From Scleromitrula shiraiana (taxonomy: Eukaryota; Ascomycota; Leotiomycetes; Helotiales; Sclerotiniaceae): a stretch of 64,000 nt of DNA. Position 1 is the first letter of the stretch. Each line of letters starts with the position of its first letter. The stretch covers positions 2,914,001-2,978,000 of the forward strand of contig JABELC010000003.1 in NCBI GenBank assembly GCA_028455995.1. Direction: 5' to 3'. The translations under genes were made by a program, and so were the position numbers. The notes under the pieces were generated by a model. The model searched no databases and was not told the origin of the DNA. It saw nothing but the letters and a program-made list of their open reading frames with translations. Below are positions 20,540-32,104 of the stretch, one piece after another.

Positions 20540-22696
20540 TTAAGCATTAGACAAATGCCTCCAACTAACGACCCAATCGGGATACGGATCCAACATGCCC
20601 GGAATTCTGAGAACCTCGCGTTCCTCGTGTGTGAGCTCAAGTTCAGATACATCAGGGTAGAAGGCATCGACATCCTCAATGGTCAGGAAATAGGGATCTG
20701 TCAATGACATAAATCGTTCGTATTGATCTGTATTATTCCATATTAAAAGTTCCTTTGCGTGCGAATTTTTTTCTGCCGCTCGCTTTCGCATTGCCATTAG
20801 TGCACCACCGGCAGCCATGAATCCGATTATGATTCTAAATTGAGTTTCGTAGTTATCTCTAGCGTTGGATTTGGGTAGTTGGGAAGATGTCTCCGTGTTG
20901 CTAGTCGTAATGGCAGAACCTGATTCTCCAAGGACAGCCTCTGATGGAAGTGTTACAGAAGTCCGTAAGTTGGGTGTAGACCTACTAATGGGAGTAGCTG
21001 GCGTCGAGTGAGCTGGGTTTGAAACTTCTTTCTTTACGTTAGAAGATCCGCTTGAGATTGGGTCCTTTGCTTCCTGGTGAGGCGAATGAGGCTCGATTAA
21101 AAGCGATGCAGATGCGTATGAGTCCCAAGATAGGTCTTTATTGTAAAGGGTAGACGTTCCATGAGTTGTCTTTGAAGCTTCCTGTTGCTTCTGAGGGATA
21201 TTCGTATCAGGATGGCCGGCATTCATCTTCAATGACTTGTTCGAAGTTGTTGGTGATATTCCGTTGATAGAAGTCGGGGATGGAGCTGCTGCCATACTTG
21301 AGTGACTTTGATCAGGAGGGGTTGGAAGGCCACTGTAAGTCCAATTATTAGCATTCGAGAGATCGAAATAATCGTAATTTGGTGGCAATTCTGTGTTTTC
21401 AACTGGCAGCTGATTATGAATTTGAGCCATATCACCAGATTCAACCGGAAGATTGGGATTCAAGTCGACACATTGTACGAGCCAATCTTCCAGATCCTTA
21501 TTTCGTTCTCCTTGAGCTTGTTGTGGGATAGATGGTGGTACACCATCGTTCGAGATACCCCCGCTAACGAATGACAGCCAGTCTTGATCAGATATGTTGG
21601 TCAGATCATGATTGTAGATTGATGCGCTTTGTTGTGTATTCTGGGGAGCCCTGCTGTCCCTTCCTCCAATTTGGTGTTGATACATAGGCACATGGCTTGA
21701 TGCACTCGCAAGCCTATATGGATTCTTTTGGCATACATTGCTTGTTAAAGTGTTTGCCGAGTTAGATGCACCAGAATGGTTGTACACATTCGTAGGCATC
21801 GGAGGAAATTGTTGCTGCTGCTGATGGGCAATGTTGTGGTATTGATTGATCAACATATATGGCGATTGATTTTGTGCGTAACTATTGTTCATAACCGATC
21901 CTAAGTTTTCCGAATCCGTGTTGGAGTACTGCCGTGGCAAACTCTTGGTTGGTATGGGAGCTGCAAATTGAAGTTGAACCCCAATCGTCGTAGCAACAGC
22001 ATCATTGAAGTTATGTGCCATAGCTGGATTTGTTGTAGGAACATTGATGGAAGAGATCCCCTTGCTATACAAGAGGGTGTTTTTGCGGGAAGCAACATTG
22101 CCGGGAGGAGGGGCAGCTTTATGAATGGATTTGGAAGCTGTTTTAGCGCGAGTTCTACAGTATTGTTAGCAAAAGTTAGGGAGAAAATTTTGGAGCAACT
22201 CTAGAGGTTTGGCGTTCGTGATGAAAATAAGAAAACTCAAAGCAAAATATGTGAAAGTAATGAGATCATCAATGTAACTTGGAAGCGCCAGTGACCTTGC
22301 CTGGATGCTTCTAATGACAAAGAAAATCACGAGGTTCAATGCTTGATAAACGTGCTAACTTTAATTCTCATTATACCGTCTAGTACTGTGTATGATTCCA
22401 AATTTGATGGGATTAAACCTCAACCCGAAACATGGGTCAATTATATGAGTAGAGCAGTGAGTGCATAGATAGGGCAATATGTATGTAGGAGCAACATAAG
22501 AAAATACAACTTACTGGACATTCCCATGTTTTTGCCAGACGTATTTGACTCCAGAGGCTCTGATCTTATGCTTTCGATTCTGGGGCTCCCAACGCATCAT
22601 ATCGACAGCAATGTCATGATCTGACATATTCCCTCGCATTCTCATACCTAAAATACGTTGGATTTCTTCATCCGTATACTTTGGTGTACCGACCAT
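20540..22696 (-). CDS. Unrecognised protein, possibly a nuclear regulator
   Basis: Two exons (22515-22696 and 20540-22154, minus strand; intron of 360 nt) join to 598 residues. The first 60 residues form a compact basic helical domain (TPKYTDEEIQRILGMRMRGN, MSDHDIAVDMMRWEPQNRKH, IRASGVKYVWQKHGNV) that resembles a helix-turn-helix DNA-binding fold, though I cannot name a family. The middle is low-complexity, rich in Gln, Asn, Ser and Pro (HQQQQQFPPM, PTPPDQSHSSM), as in many fungal transcription factors. The last 100 residues are ordered again (FRIIIGFMAAGGALMAMRKR, TDQYERFMSLTDPYFLTIED, VDAFYPDVSELELTHEEREV, PDWVVSWRHLSNA). The start is the ATG at 22694-22696, which gives the whole helical domain in frame with the splice. 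Function is unknown; nuclear regulation is an inference from architecture only. Confidence 0.75.
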
Positions 22697-24208
22697 CTTT
22701 GCTGGTTAATAGATGAAGTAGCAAATACGTTTTGGTTGAGAGTTCTGGGGGTTGACTGTATTGTGAGGACCTTTTGTTTCAGGTTCCAGAGAATTCTGGT
22801 AATGGAGGACTGCAACATACACGGTGAACTCGTGCTAACTAAATATGAGAGATTTTGGTTGTATCTGAGCTTACCTTTTCAGTTGGCGATGCTTATGTTG
22901 GAGGTTGTGTTTCCCGCGGTCGTGTAAAATCGCGTCAGTTTCTGGCACCAACCTCTGGCTAGACTCTACAATCGACCAGCCGATGTAGAGAGGTTTCTTT
23001 CTCGCTAAGTGAGTATAGATATCTCAGATGAGTAGAAGTGAAGCCCTTGGTGTTTTGATGACGTCCCATAGATTTTGTAGATGAAAGGATGTTTTGGATA
23101 AGCGGCGAGATAGAATTGTTGAGTATGTCGAATGAAAGTTATATATTTGTATAGAGCCGAAGGATTATTCACAACTATAAACAAAATTGAGCGGAGTCTT
23201 TCCGAGAAAAATATTCAATTTTGATATTCACGCAAATAAAAATTATTTAGGGGGTGAATGTACTCAGGCTTTGGAAATTGTGAATCTGAGATCTATTTCA
23301 GTTCTTGTCTTCGAAAGTAAGAGATAATAATAAAAAGTTATGTGTCATTCCCTCATATGCGGTAGATGGGTAATAAGAATATCAGTTGTTCTCTAGAGTC
23401 ATGCAACACAAAGTATACTTCGTGGCTAAAGGCTCAAAATAGCTGTGAATAAGAGATAGTAAAAGGTATAACAGAGGAATTTAGAACATCATATAGGATT
23501 CCTCCTACTATGACTGTATTACCTCAAGATGATTGATGAAATGTAGGCTCGCAAGAGCAAAGCCAATAAAGTTGGGAGAAGGGCAAGGAAATATAATAAG
23601 AGATTGGAAAGGAACGAGGTGGGCTGAAGAGATAGTTTATGTTGTGGAGAGAGAAGATTATATTGTTGAGCATTCGCTTCATAATGACGAAATTGATACG
23701 AAGTGAATTTTTTGATATTTCAGCGGCCTATCGGAGACTTTGAAGATTCTCTTTTATTTTTTTCTGGTCATCAGTTTCAACTTCCAATATTCCGATAACG
23801 GCCGGATAGTTTGAGTGTCAGTACGCCGTGGGGATGGGAGGTCCTTGTACTAGTAGTTGTCGCCTGGATGTTGTATAAAAACAGGCTGAAATTCGTCAAG
23901 AGGTATGGTCCGCCAGCAACATTTGCAAGTTGTACTGAGAAGTAGCCAGGCATAGAGCTGTTTGGGTATTGATGGGTGCCCGCATTTGTGATAGGCAATA
24001 AAGAACAGATAGACGACAGCTGATTGCAAAGAAGTAAAATAAGAAACTGATACCTTCGACTAAATAAGGAAAATTCACTCTCATTTCACAAAACACCTCG
24101 TTTGGTCGGAGATATGATTTAGTAGCCATCCAAACCACTACACGTTGTTAGTATCCATTACCACGATCGCCAGTGCAAGTAAGTGAATTTAGCAGATTTC
24201 ATTATTAT
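22697..24208. other. Intergenic region, possible 3' UTR or tiny gene, otherwise empty
   Basis: The left part is the promoter of the 22696 gene. Between 23850 and 24138 the minus strand has intron-like signals (atactaacaacgtgtag near 24140; GTATCA..CAG at about 23951-24047) and a short frame MATKSYLRPNEVFCEMRVNF. Depending on the acceptor chosen it ends in different short tails. It lies directly downstream of the methyltransferase on the same strand and may simply be its 3' untranslated region. No domain was recognised. Confidence 0.35.
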
Positions 24209-25494
24209 TCAACGAGAGAACCCTGGATTCGGACAGCGGTGTTTCCATATACTCCACCAACAGTAAACTCCATCTTCATCGTCCTGGGGCGATTCTTCCC
24301 AATCATCGAGGCATCGTTCGTTACCAGAACTCAATAAATCAAAACCATAGCTGTTCATGAGCGTTTCAAAATCGTTTTTCATAGCTCTTGTTGCATCGTC
24401 TCGCAGGGGAACCGAGACTAAGAGACGACTTTGTCCATTCGTCTCTTTGAGAAATTTTGGTATAACTTGCGCAAGCAGTTGAGGATGATGAGTATCATAA
24501 AATGGATCGGATACCAGGATAATCTACAGTTTAATTAATATTCTGGGTTTCAATGGAAGGAAATTTCTCTTGGTTGGAATACCTCGAACTTATCATCAGC
24601 ATTGTTGCTAAACACGGTAGAATTCTCGGCTTGACTCCAATCAAGAACTTTCGCACTGGTACCCCCAACAAATTGATCGAATCCATTGCGCTTAAGATTG
24701 ACTTGCAGATTTGGCACAATATCGGGAAGATCGGTCAAAATTACATCTTGGTCCCAAAGGAGAGCAGCTGTTATTCCGAGAAGTCCAGTTCCAGATCCAA
24801 GCTCTAGTATCCTGCCTTTGGCATCGTTGTTATGAAGCAGGTGAGAGAAGTACTGATTTCCTAGCTTTTCAAGCTTCTTAGCCATCACAAAGGAGGTACC
24901 CCAAGTTTTGAAGCCTAGGCTATCCCCTGTAAGTGGGGGTTCACATAGCTCAATATTGAGCTCGTTTGATGTTTCAGATGCTGGAATAGTCCAAGTACGA
25001 TTCATTTCGCCCATTGCTGGATCCTGTCAGTAGTTGATTGGGTGTGAATGGCCAGCAGGCAAGAGATTGTTTCTCCTACCTGAACGGCCACAGCGCTCTG
25101 CGAGTCTCTTGCTGGCAAGGTCGTGTATTGATTCTATTAGCTGTTCTCCTTCCTCCTCAGATAAGCCCATGGAAATCCAGTGTAAGTCACTTCCGATAAT
25201 TCTGGTCAGATATTGGGAGATGCCCTGGGCATCATCTCCATCGGCAGCCTGAGGTTTCCTTGATTCTGCATTCCATGATGGCGGTGGAAGTTTCAAAAGG
25301 TCCAACACTTGGCATAGTTCAAGGAAGGACGGTTTCTTGTAAAGTTGTGGGAGATCCAAGGCTACAGTAGCTGTCAGCAAGCGTCACAGCAGCATGACTA
25401 ACATGTTGAAGTGGTCTGACGTACAGTGAATAGGAACCGTTTTGGCCAGAGTATGAATGGGGGCTACGACCTCCAAAGCCTCGTTTGAAGGCAT
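24209..25494 (-). CDS. Protein-lysine N-methyltransferase, EFM2/rrg1 type
   Basis: Four exons (25425-25494, 25080-25370, 24583-25016, 24209-24523, minus strand) join to 369 residues. The N-terminal half has the LDLPQLYKKPSFLELCQVLD..LPPPSW segment that I associate with fungal Efm2/rrg1 proteins. The C-terminal half is a class I SAM-dependent methyltransferase of family 16: ILELGSGTGLLGITAAL is motif I (SAM binding), DVILTDLPDIVPNLQVNLKR follows, and LVSDPFYDTHHPQLLAQVIP is the post-motif region. Yeast Efm2 methylates a lysine of elongation factor 2, so a translation-factor substrate is likely, but FAM86/Efm3-like activity cannot be excluded. Exon 2 has two in-frame acceptors 9 nt apart (CAG at 25371-25373 and TAG at 25362-25364). 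The gene diverges from NPR2, with 925 bp between the start codons. Confidence 0.85.
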
Positions 25495-26419
25495 GGTAAG
25501 CGACAAACTGAGAAATATTTACAACAAAGTCCTATTCTTTATGATACCTGGTACAGAAAGTGCTTCGAAAAGGGAGTTCTTCGTCTATTGAATGAGATGA
25601 ATGGGACTTTTCCGAACTTTCTTCGAGATTGATTAGGGAGACTTTAGGAGTAGTTTATATAACGAGAGATGCATAATCCTTTCAACCTTTACTGAAGGGC
25701 AATATATGTATCAAATGATGATCAGATCAGAACGATAAAGACTGTAAATGCTATAGCAATGCTCCCTCGCTATGAGCTATGTTAGAGGGGTCGTCTTGGA
25801 TAATTATTGAGCACGCAGTAAAAAGCACTACCGCACTGTTTGAGGTCTCACTAGAGCCGCATTATGATCTTGAGAACATTGAACAATATGAAAAAAGAAA
25901 GAAGAAGATTCGAAACAAAAAGAAAATCAGCTTATCTATTCATTTCCTTATATAGTCCTATAGCAAAAAATAATTTTCCAATTTTGTTTTGCGTTATCGG
26001 TCTAACGTTGAGACTAGAACTTCTAGACTTCGCTAAATTGACCAATGGTTACACAACGCCTTCTTCATATCCACAATATTATTTCCTATTCCGTATATAG
26101 GCTAGTGCCATCTGCACGGATCATAGAGACAACGAACTGCATCTATCAGATACTCCATGAATTCTCAACCCCAGAGTTCATGAGAATCATCACCAATCAA
26201 CGTCACCTTCTACCGTAATAAACATCAGATTCTCTCATACCAGAGTAACCATATCATGTTATGTTAATGGTCTTCATACAAGTATCCTGATGCAAATGCA
26301 ATACAATGCGCAGGTTCAACGTGGAGCTGAAGTTGGAACTACTTAAGTGAACGGCTTTCGCATCATAATCAAACATTGATATTCTCTCCAACAGTCCGCA
26401 TCCTTTTCAAGATCCTACA
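25495..26419. other. Divergent promoter region between the methyltransferase and NPR2
   Basis: This 0.9-kb spacer serves both flanking genes. The plus-strand frame at 25864-26100 has no start context or domain and looks accidental. No repeats or RNA genes were noticed. Confidence 0.5.
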
Positions 26420-27763
26420 ATGATTGAGGGAATGTTCTTTGCTCGGTTCCTTCCTCAGGAAGGTTCGTAGCCCTGAAATCATCCATTAGATAGGATTATA
26501 CATTAACAGCTGATTTAGGTACTAAGGTAGTCCATCAAAGTCCTCCAGGATGTATCGTTCCCGAGCCTGATGTAGACAAGCCACGTCTCTTTGATTTCGA
26601 AAAGATGGCCGAGTATATTATTCCTCGTCAAGCATTCTGCAATCGTTATGTTACAGTCTGTGACCCCGAGAATAAATACCGCATCTTAGGTCACCCGGTT
26701 TGTATCAAGGATGAAAAGTATGAACGTAATGAGTTTATGTTCAACTTTTGCATCGTGATTGGAATAGATGTGGATAAAGTTCCATATGAAGCTGTTGTCA
26801 AACGATTGGCAAGTACGTTCACTGAAATGGAGATTCAAAATGAGTATTTGAGTCAGGAAGACGTATTTGCCAGTCAGGATCGAAGATCAATTGCCGCTCT
26901 ACTCGAAATCATCAAAGAAGATCTGAATAATTATAACGAATGCATGATTCCTGTCGGTATGTATTGAGACATCCTAGAATTGTAGAATTCACGTTAATAT
27001 ATATACAGATGATGCCAACACTATCAATATGAAGCTTTTTCCTATCCACAGACATCCGCCGCCAATAAAATCATGGCATGTACCAATTTCCAAGATCAAA
27101 TTCGCGGAGATTGTTGACGACACATGGGATCTTACTATGAGAAAAGTAATCAAGCATATCGATGGAATCAAAGACGTGAGACGAATTGCTCATGATGCAG
27201 ATGTTGCGCTTGACCTAACCAAGATTGCCCTACAACATCTCCTATATTATGACTGTATCCTCATGCTCGACCTGTTCCTATTTTCAAACATTTACGCACC
27301 TACGCACGAGATCAACGACTTTTTAGAAGACAAAGATGACATGCAAGATGAATGCGCAAATTACGTGTACACCAGCGGACTTCGACTTTCCAATTTCCTC
27401 CTCTGTCGACTCTTCACTTCCCTTTGCACCTCACGTACACTTAAAGAGTGGATAAAAATGCACATGGATCAAGGTCTCAATATACTCAACTACGTGGATG
27501 TTCGTCGATTTATCCAATTCGGTGTCATCAAAGGTCTCATCTATCGCGTTAATAGATTCGCTGTATCTTCACAATATCTCGCAGCGATTATTTCCGGACA
27601 ATCTATGCCTATGATTAGAGGCCGTGGAGATCCTTTACAGAGATATATGGATGGCTGTCACTCTTTTGATCAGATTACTACGGAGCTTAATATTACCACG
27701 TCGAAAATCATGGAGAGAATACATAAATTTCCGAAAAATGATGTGGAAGTTATATATCGATGA
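26420..27763 (+). CDS. NPR2: Nitrogen permease regulator 2 homologue (SEACIT/GATOR1 subunit)
   Basis: Three exons (26420-26462, 26519-26956, 27009-27763) join to 411 residues, the length of the shorter fission-yeast-type Npr2. The start MIEGMFFARFLPQEGTKVVH is the longin-like N-terminus, followed by the diagnostic QSPPGCIVPE, the segment FEKMAEYIIPRQAFCNRYVT and YRILGHPVCIKDEKYERNEF. The second half is helical with LTKIALQHLLYYDCILMLDL, RRFIQFGVIKGLIYRVNRF and a final winged-helix-like segment (HSFDQITTELNITTSKIMER). Npr2 with Npr3 and Iml1 forms the GTPase-activating complex that inhibits TORC1 at the vacuole when nitrogen or amino acids are scarce. The first donor is GTTCGT, an unusual but valid GT site; the joined frame is uninterrupted. 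Confidence 0.95.
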
Positions 27764-28406
27764 GCTAGATCAACTTTTTGCTATATCTGAATCTTTGTGA
27801 TTCATAATTTTACGAAATAGCATAAACAACTAGGGTGCTTGCGTTATAATATCAGACTCGAATTTACATCGGAACTCTCTCTAAAGAGAATACATCAAAC
27901 ACGAAACTAGGACTAAACATGCAGTCTAATCGAACGAATATTTTTTTTTTCCAAGCTACGACTCAATATCTACTTTCCGATCTCCAACACCGATATCCAC
28001 GAATGGTTTCTTGGTATTCGTCCACACACAAAGCTCGAATGAATGAATAAACTCTTTTTTTCTTATAACTTACTCATACAACCACCAAAAATGACCAAGA
28101 GAGGCGGGAGACAGTCCATAAATCTGGCCCAAACTCGGAATGATATTCAGACGAATGAGAGGTGTGGCGCAGTGTGGATATTCTTTTTAGCTGCTAATTG
28201 TTATACTACGCACTGGAGGTTAACATACAAATCCGCATATACTCTACTGAAGTCTAAGCAAGCGAGTCGACTTGATATCTTATGTAGGTTTCCGATCAGG
28301 AAGTTAACGGCGCACCGTAGGTAAACAGTATATAGTAGATGAAATGAAAAATATACTAAGCATTGAGACCTTTCCGAACGATAGCTCTTTGTTTGTGTCT
28401 GCCAAG
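27764..28406. other. Downstream flank of NPR2, no gene
   Basis: The plus-strand frame at 28043-28324 and its minus-strand partner have no recognisable domain. The stretch is the 3' flank of NPR2 and of the decayed gene at 28407. Confidence 0.45.
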
Positions 28407-28913
28407 TCATTTGCCGTAGGCCCATGTATTCGGTTCAAGCTCACGCTCTCTATCTTCTCTTTTTATAGCCGCAATCGCTTTGGCAAGATTCATTAATTCA
28501 TCCGAAGGAACAAATAAAGCCTCAACACCGTTAGTATCTTGGGGTAATCGCTTCTTAGACTCGTCTAAGTTCTAGTTGTGGTGCCTCAATCCATCTCACA
28601 TCGCCATGTTTATGTGCTTGATTCAGTTTACCACGCTGTATAATTCCTTGATATCTTCGGTTACAACCATATTTGTAATATGTTGGATTCGTTGGATTGT
28701 GTGAAGGATTGGTTCAGGTACCTTTTGACAATTACCAAATCCGATTAGCAATTTCTTGAATGAATACTTACGGATCAATGATGGGTACAAACAACCTATT
28801 GGGATGTCCGTATACTTCTTGAGCGAAGCGTGGAATCGCTTGTATGGGGTCGTTTCACGAGCTTTTGCCGATAAATTATCAGTAAATAAACAGAATGACA
28901 ATATTTGTTTCAC
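28407..28913 (-). pseudogene. Decayed, 5'-truncated gene next to the 427-bp duplication
   Basis: Minus-strand fragments read like protein but change frame. From the 5' side they are AIPRFAQEVYGHPNRLFVPI, then an intron-like GTAAGT..AAAG at about 28719-28768, then NPTYYKYGCNRRYQGIIQRG followed by KLNQAHKHGDVRWIEAPQLE. After an apparent one-base shift near 28570 comes SKKRLPQDTNGVEALFVPSD and a tail ending EPNTWAYGK-stop at 28407. In-frame TGA codons occur near 28720 and 28859, where CGA would be expected (C-to-T changes). At 28914 the sequence switches into the AT-rich 427-bp repeat, so the 5' end is lost or displaced. I do not recognise the family. The identification as a gene rests only on protein-like composition and a plausible intron. 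Confidence 0.4.
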
Positions 28914-29767
28914 TCTCAAGAATCTTCCTGAGGACTGAGATCATTTTTTGAGTTATGAATCAGATTTAAACTAGTAACAAAATCTATCTAGTGGCTAGGT
29001 AGGAATATTTTGGAATTATTTTAAAGAAAGTTTGGTATTTGGAGAGATATTAGTTTTTAATATTTATTTTTAGTGATTAGAAAATGAAAGGTTATTTATT
29101 TGTTTGTAAGTAAAAAGTATTATAAAAAAAGAAGAATTTTGTAAGTTTTATAAAAACTTTTAGGATTATTATATTTCAATATTTAAATTAATAATATTGT
29201 AAATATATGGAAAATATGATTAAAAATAAATGGTATTATATTATGATAATGATATTTTTGTTTTTGAAAGATCTAGAGTTTCAATTTTACTAAATAACTT
29301 GTTTATTAAAATAGTAAATCTTTATAGAAGAATGCTTAACTCTCAAGAATCTTCTTGAGGATTGAGATCATTTTTTGAGTTATAAATCAGATTTAAACTA
29401 ATGATAAAATTTATTTAGCGGTTAAATAGAAATATTTTAAGATCATTTTGAAGAAAGTTTAATATTTGAAGAGATATTAGTTTTTAATATTTATTTTTAG
29501 TAATTAAAAAATAAAAGATTATTTATTTGCTTGTAGGTAAAGAGTATTATAAGAAAAAAAGAATTTTGTAAATTTTATAAAAACTTCTAAAACTATCGTA
29601 TTTTAGTATTTAAATTAGTAATATTGTAGATATATAGAAAATGTAATTAGGAATAAGTAGTATTATATTGTGGTAATGATGTTTTTGTTTTTGAAAGATC
29701 TAGAGTTTCAATTTTATCAAATAACTTGTTTATTAAAATGGTAAATCTTTATAGAAGAATACTTAAC
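28914..29767. repeat. Tandem duplication of a 427-bp AT-rich unit with RIP-like divergence
   Basis: Copy 1 is 28914-29340 and copy 2 is 29341-29767. Both begin tctcaagaatctt and end gaat(g/a)cttaac, and both are exactly 427 bp, so no net indel separates them. In the stretches I compared, almost all differences are C/T or G/A transitions, with copy 2 usually more AT-rich. No open frame survives. The unit begins with a short palindrome (ctcaagaatcttcttgag, intact in copy 2). This is what RIP leaves after duplication of a transposon or gene fragment. Confidence 0.9.
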
Positions 29768-31704
29768 AAATGTGAGTGATTCATCTCGCACGGAATATTA
29801 AGTGATGGCAGCAAAGTTTAAGTAAATCGTTTAGGCTATCTAACTGACATCTGATGCTTTTGGAACACGATGAATCAAGCGAGTTCCGTTTGCCACTGTA
29901 TCAATTGATATCGGATTAGATTCGAATATAAGCTAACTATCTGTTTGAGTATAAATTTTGGCAAATTTGTCAAACTTGAAAGAAGTAATTGAGGGAGGCT
30001 CGTCGTTCCTTCCATCTAGCAATGTCAACACTGCTTAAGTATTCTCTTAGTCAAATAAACCGCATTAAACACCCAAACACTAAGAACTATGAACATCCAC
30101 TCCTTTCAACATTCAGCAACATCCGACATACTCATCATCTTTGGTAGAGGAAGAGCATATATCACGTGTAAAATACTCCACGTAATGCTTTAGACTTCTG
30201 CATCTATCGGCCCTCTGCTTGGCAAGAACACTGCTTCCAAGGAGATAAGACAGAGACTTCAGTTACTCCTGTTATTCCTCACGAAACTTTCATTCGTGCT
30301 TACTACAGCATCAAGAAAGAGAAGTACCATAATCGAAACAAGATACGAGGTCGTAAGATTACAAGATTCCACTCTCATTTGCATTTGCATCCCAGGTCGC
30401 ACTCAAGTTGCCATGCCAGCGCCCAAGCACAGCATAAACGATATCAGAAAAGCAGCACCGCTACCCCTTTTGCTCATGCACGTAGCCGCCTCAGCTGCAG
30501 ACTTTTGCATCTTGCATATCCGATAATATCTGTAATGTTAACCTCGAAAGGCTATATCGAACGCTCCAACTGCATGCTGCAATTAAATCTTCCTGGAAGT
30601 TTCAGATACATACCAATAGCATACGTATGCAAGCCAGCCTTTGCATTTTCAATAATATAAACGTTGCCAGATCACATGTTCTCCTCTCTTATCCGAATAC
30701 AGAACCCCACCTCACCCCGCCCCCTATCCCAACTTCGCATCGGAAGTATCTCCGTGTGCATTTATCGATAAACTAGGTCACATGCCTTTCTGAGAACCCG
30801 AATCTCATACTTGCGTTTCATATCACGTACATCACCACTCCAACAGATGCAACAGACCCGACGATCCCAAAAACAATCGAGTCGGCATACATTCCTCGGC
30901 GGCCCCTCTCTTCTTCCCTGACTTGCCCGTCGACTTCTTCAAGTTTACCATCAACCCAACCTCTGCCATTTAACCAGTAACGAGTCGAGAAAACCTATGA
31001 GTCTCCTCATGATATTCATTGATAACCCAGAGGGAAAAAACTCCACCCCTCCCCCACCAGGCCCACGGCAGGACCCCGGCATCATTACCCAACCACCGCA
31101 CCCTCATCCACTTAAAATATATGCCTTTTGTAAATTAGCTGCCCGGCATATATTTTCTGTCTCCACTATACCCGCATAGTCCGCTCCGCCCCACCTCTCT
31201 CTTACCCACTAAATTACTGTTCCACTTTATTAAATCCTTATCAATTCCAAAATAACTTTCTTTTTATTCCTTGTCCTTGTCTTTGCAGATAGACATCCGC
31301 TCCACCTTCCAAGCTAATGGGACCAATATGCTCGCTTGCTCTTTCGTTAATATTGTATTGCCTTGTCCATTTGTATGGTCTTTGTATTGCCTTGTCCATT
31401 TGTATGGTCTTAGGTCATGAGATGCGCGATTTAGAATCCCAACCACCCCAGCCTTGCTATCCCCTCATGTTCAAACTTCCACCGTCGACTTCCCCCCTCA
31501 CCAACAGACGACATGGTGAAGTATGGCCAGAGCAGCGCTTAAGGAACGCCCTGACCAATTTTCTTCAATTTTCATATTCAAACAGTTTGAAAAGAAAATT
31601 AAAAAAAAGGACCCTGAATTTCATGCCCAAGGACTACCCAAGATGCAACTACCAGCTGCAAGCCTGCAACCTTGAAATAAATGGGGCGGAAAAACCGTTT
31701 CTGC
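29768..31704. other. Intergenic region, no gene recognised
   Basis: Frames such as 30296-30526, 30379-30660 and 31317-31751 (plus strand) lack domains and start context; the last one runs into the inverted repeat of the following element. A direct repeat of about 30 bp (tattgccttgtccatttgtatggtc) occurs twice at about 31353-31408. Nothing else was seen. Confidence 0.4.
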
Positions 31705-32104
31705 GATCTGTTCTGCCCAGTTCGCTAATTCGGCCGACTCGTCAATTATAGCGTATTTTATAGGGTCCTAGCGCTAAAACAAATATGTTCAATCACTAAC
31801 TACTAGGTATTGAATTTTAATAATCTTAAACCTCAGGCTATAATTATAAAGAATCTTCAATTTCTCAATATTTTATTTATATTACTATTTTATAATTTCT
31901 TAATAAATTATTCTTAAATTATTCTCAAGTTATACTAATATTTTATTTAATTTTTTTAATTTTCATAATCAAAAATATATAATTCATTACATATTCAATA
32001 AATATTTATTTATTAAATATTGATACTACTACTACTACCCTCAGGCTATAAAATACACTATAATTGACGAGTCGGCCGAATTAGCGAACTGGGCAGAACA
32101 GATC
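31705..32104. mobile_element. MITE with 59-bp, nearly perfect terminal inverted repeats
   Basis: The sequence from 31705 (gatctgttctgcccagttcg and on to about 31763) is repeated as its reverse complement at 32046-32104 over 59 bases with one mismatch, a C/T transition. The outermost four bases are GATC on both sides. GATC is a palindrome, so it may be a 4-bp target duplication (element 31709-32100, 392 bp) or part of the inverted repeat. The interior is AT-rich with no open frame and carries an internal direct repeat cctcaggctata (about 31831 and 32040). No transposase is present, so movement would depend on an element elsewhere. Confidence 0.85.

Noticed and set aside
23850..24138. Small cysteine-containing gene downstream of the methyltransferase
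   Set aside because: The version with the longest sensible tail needs a 34-nt intron, too short for a fungal intron; the longer intron gives a different short tail. It may be 3' UTR.
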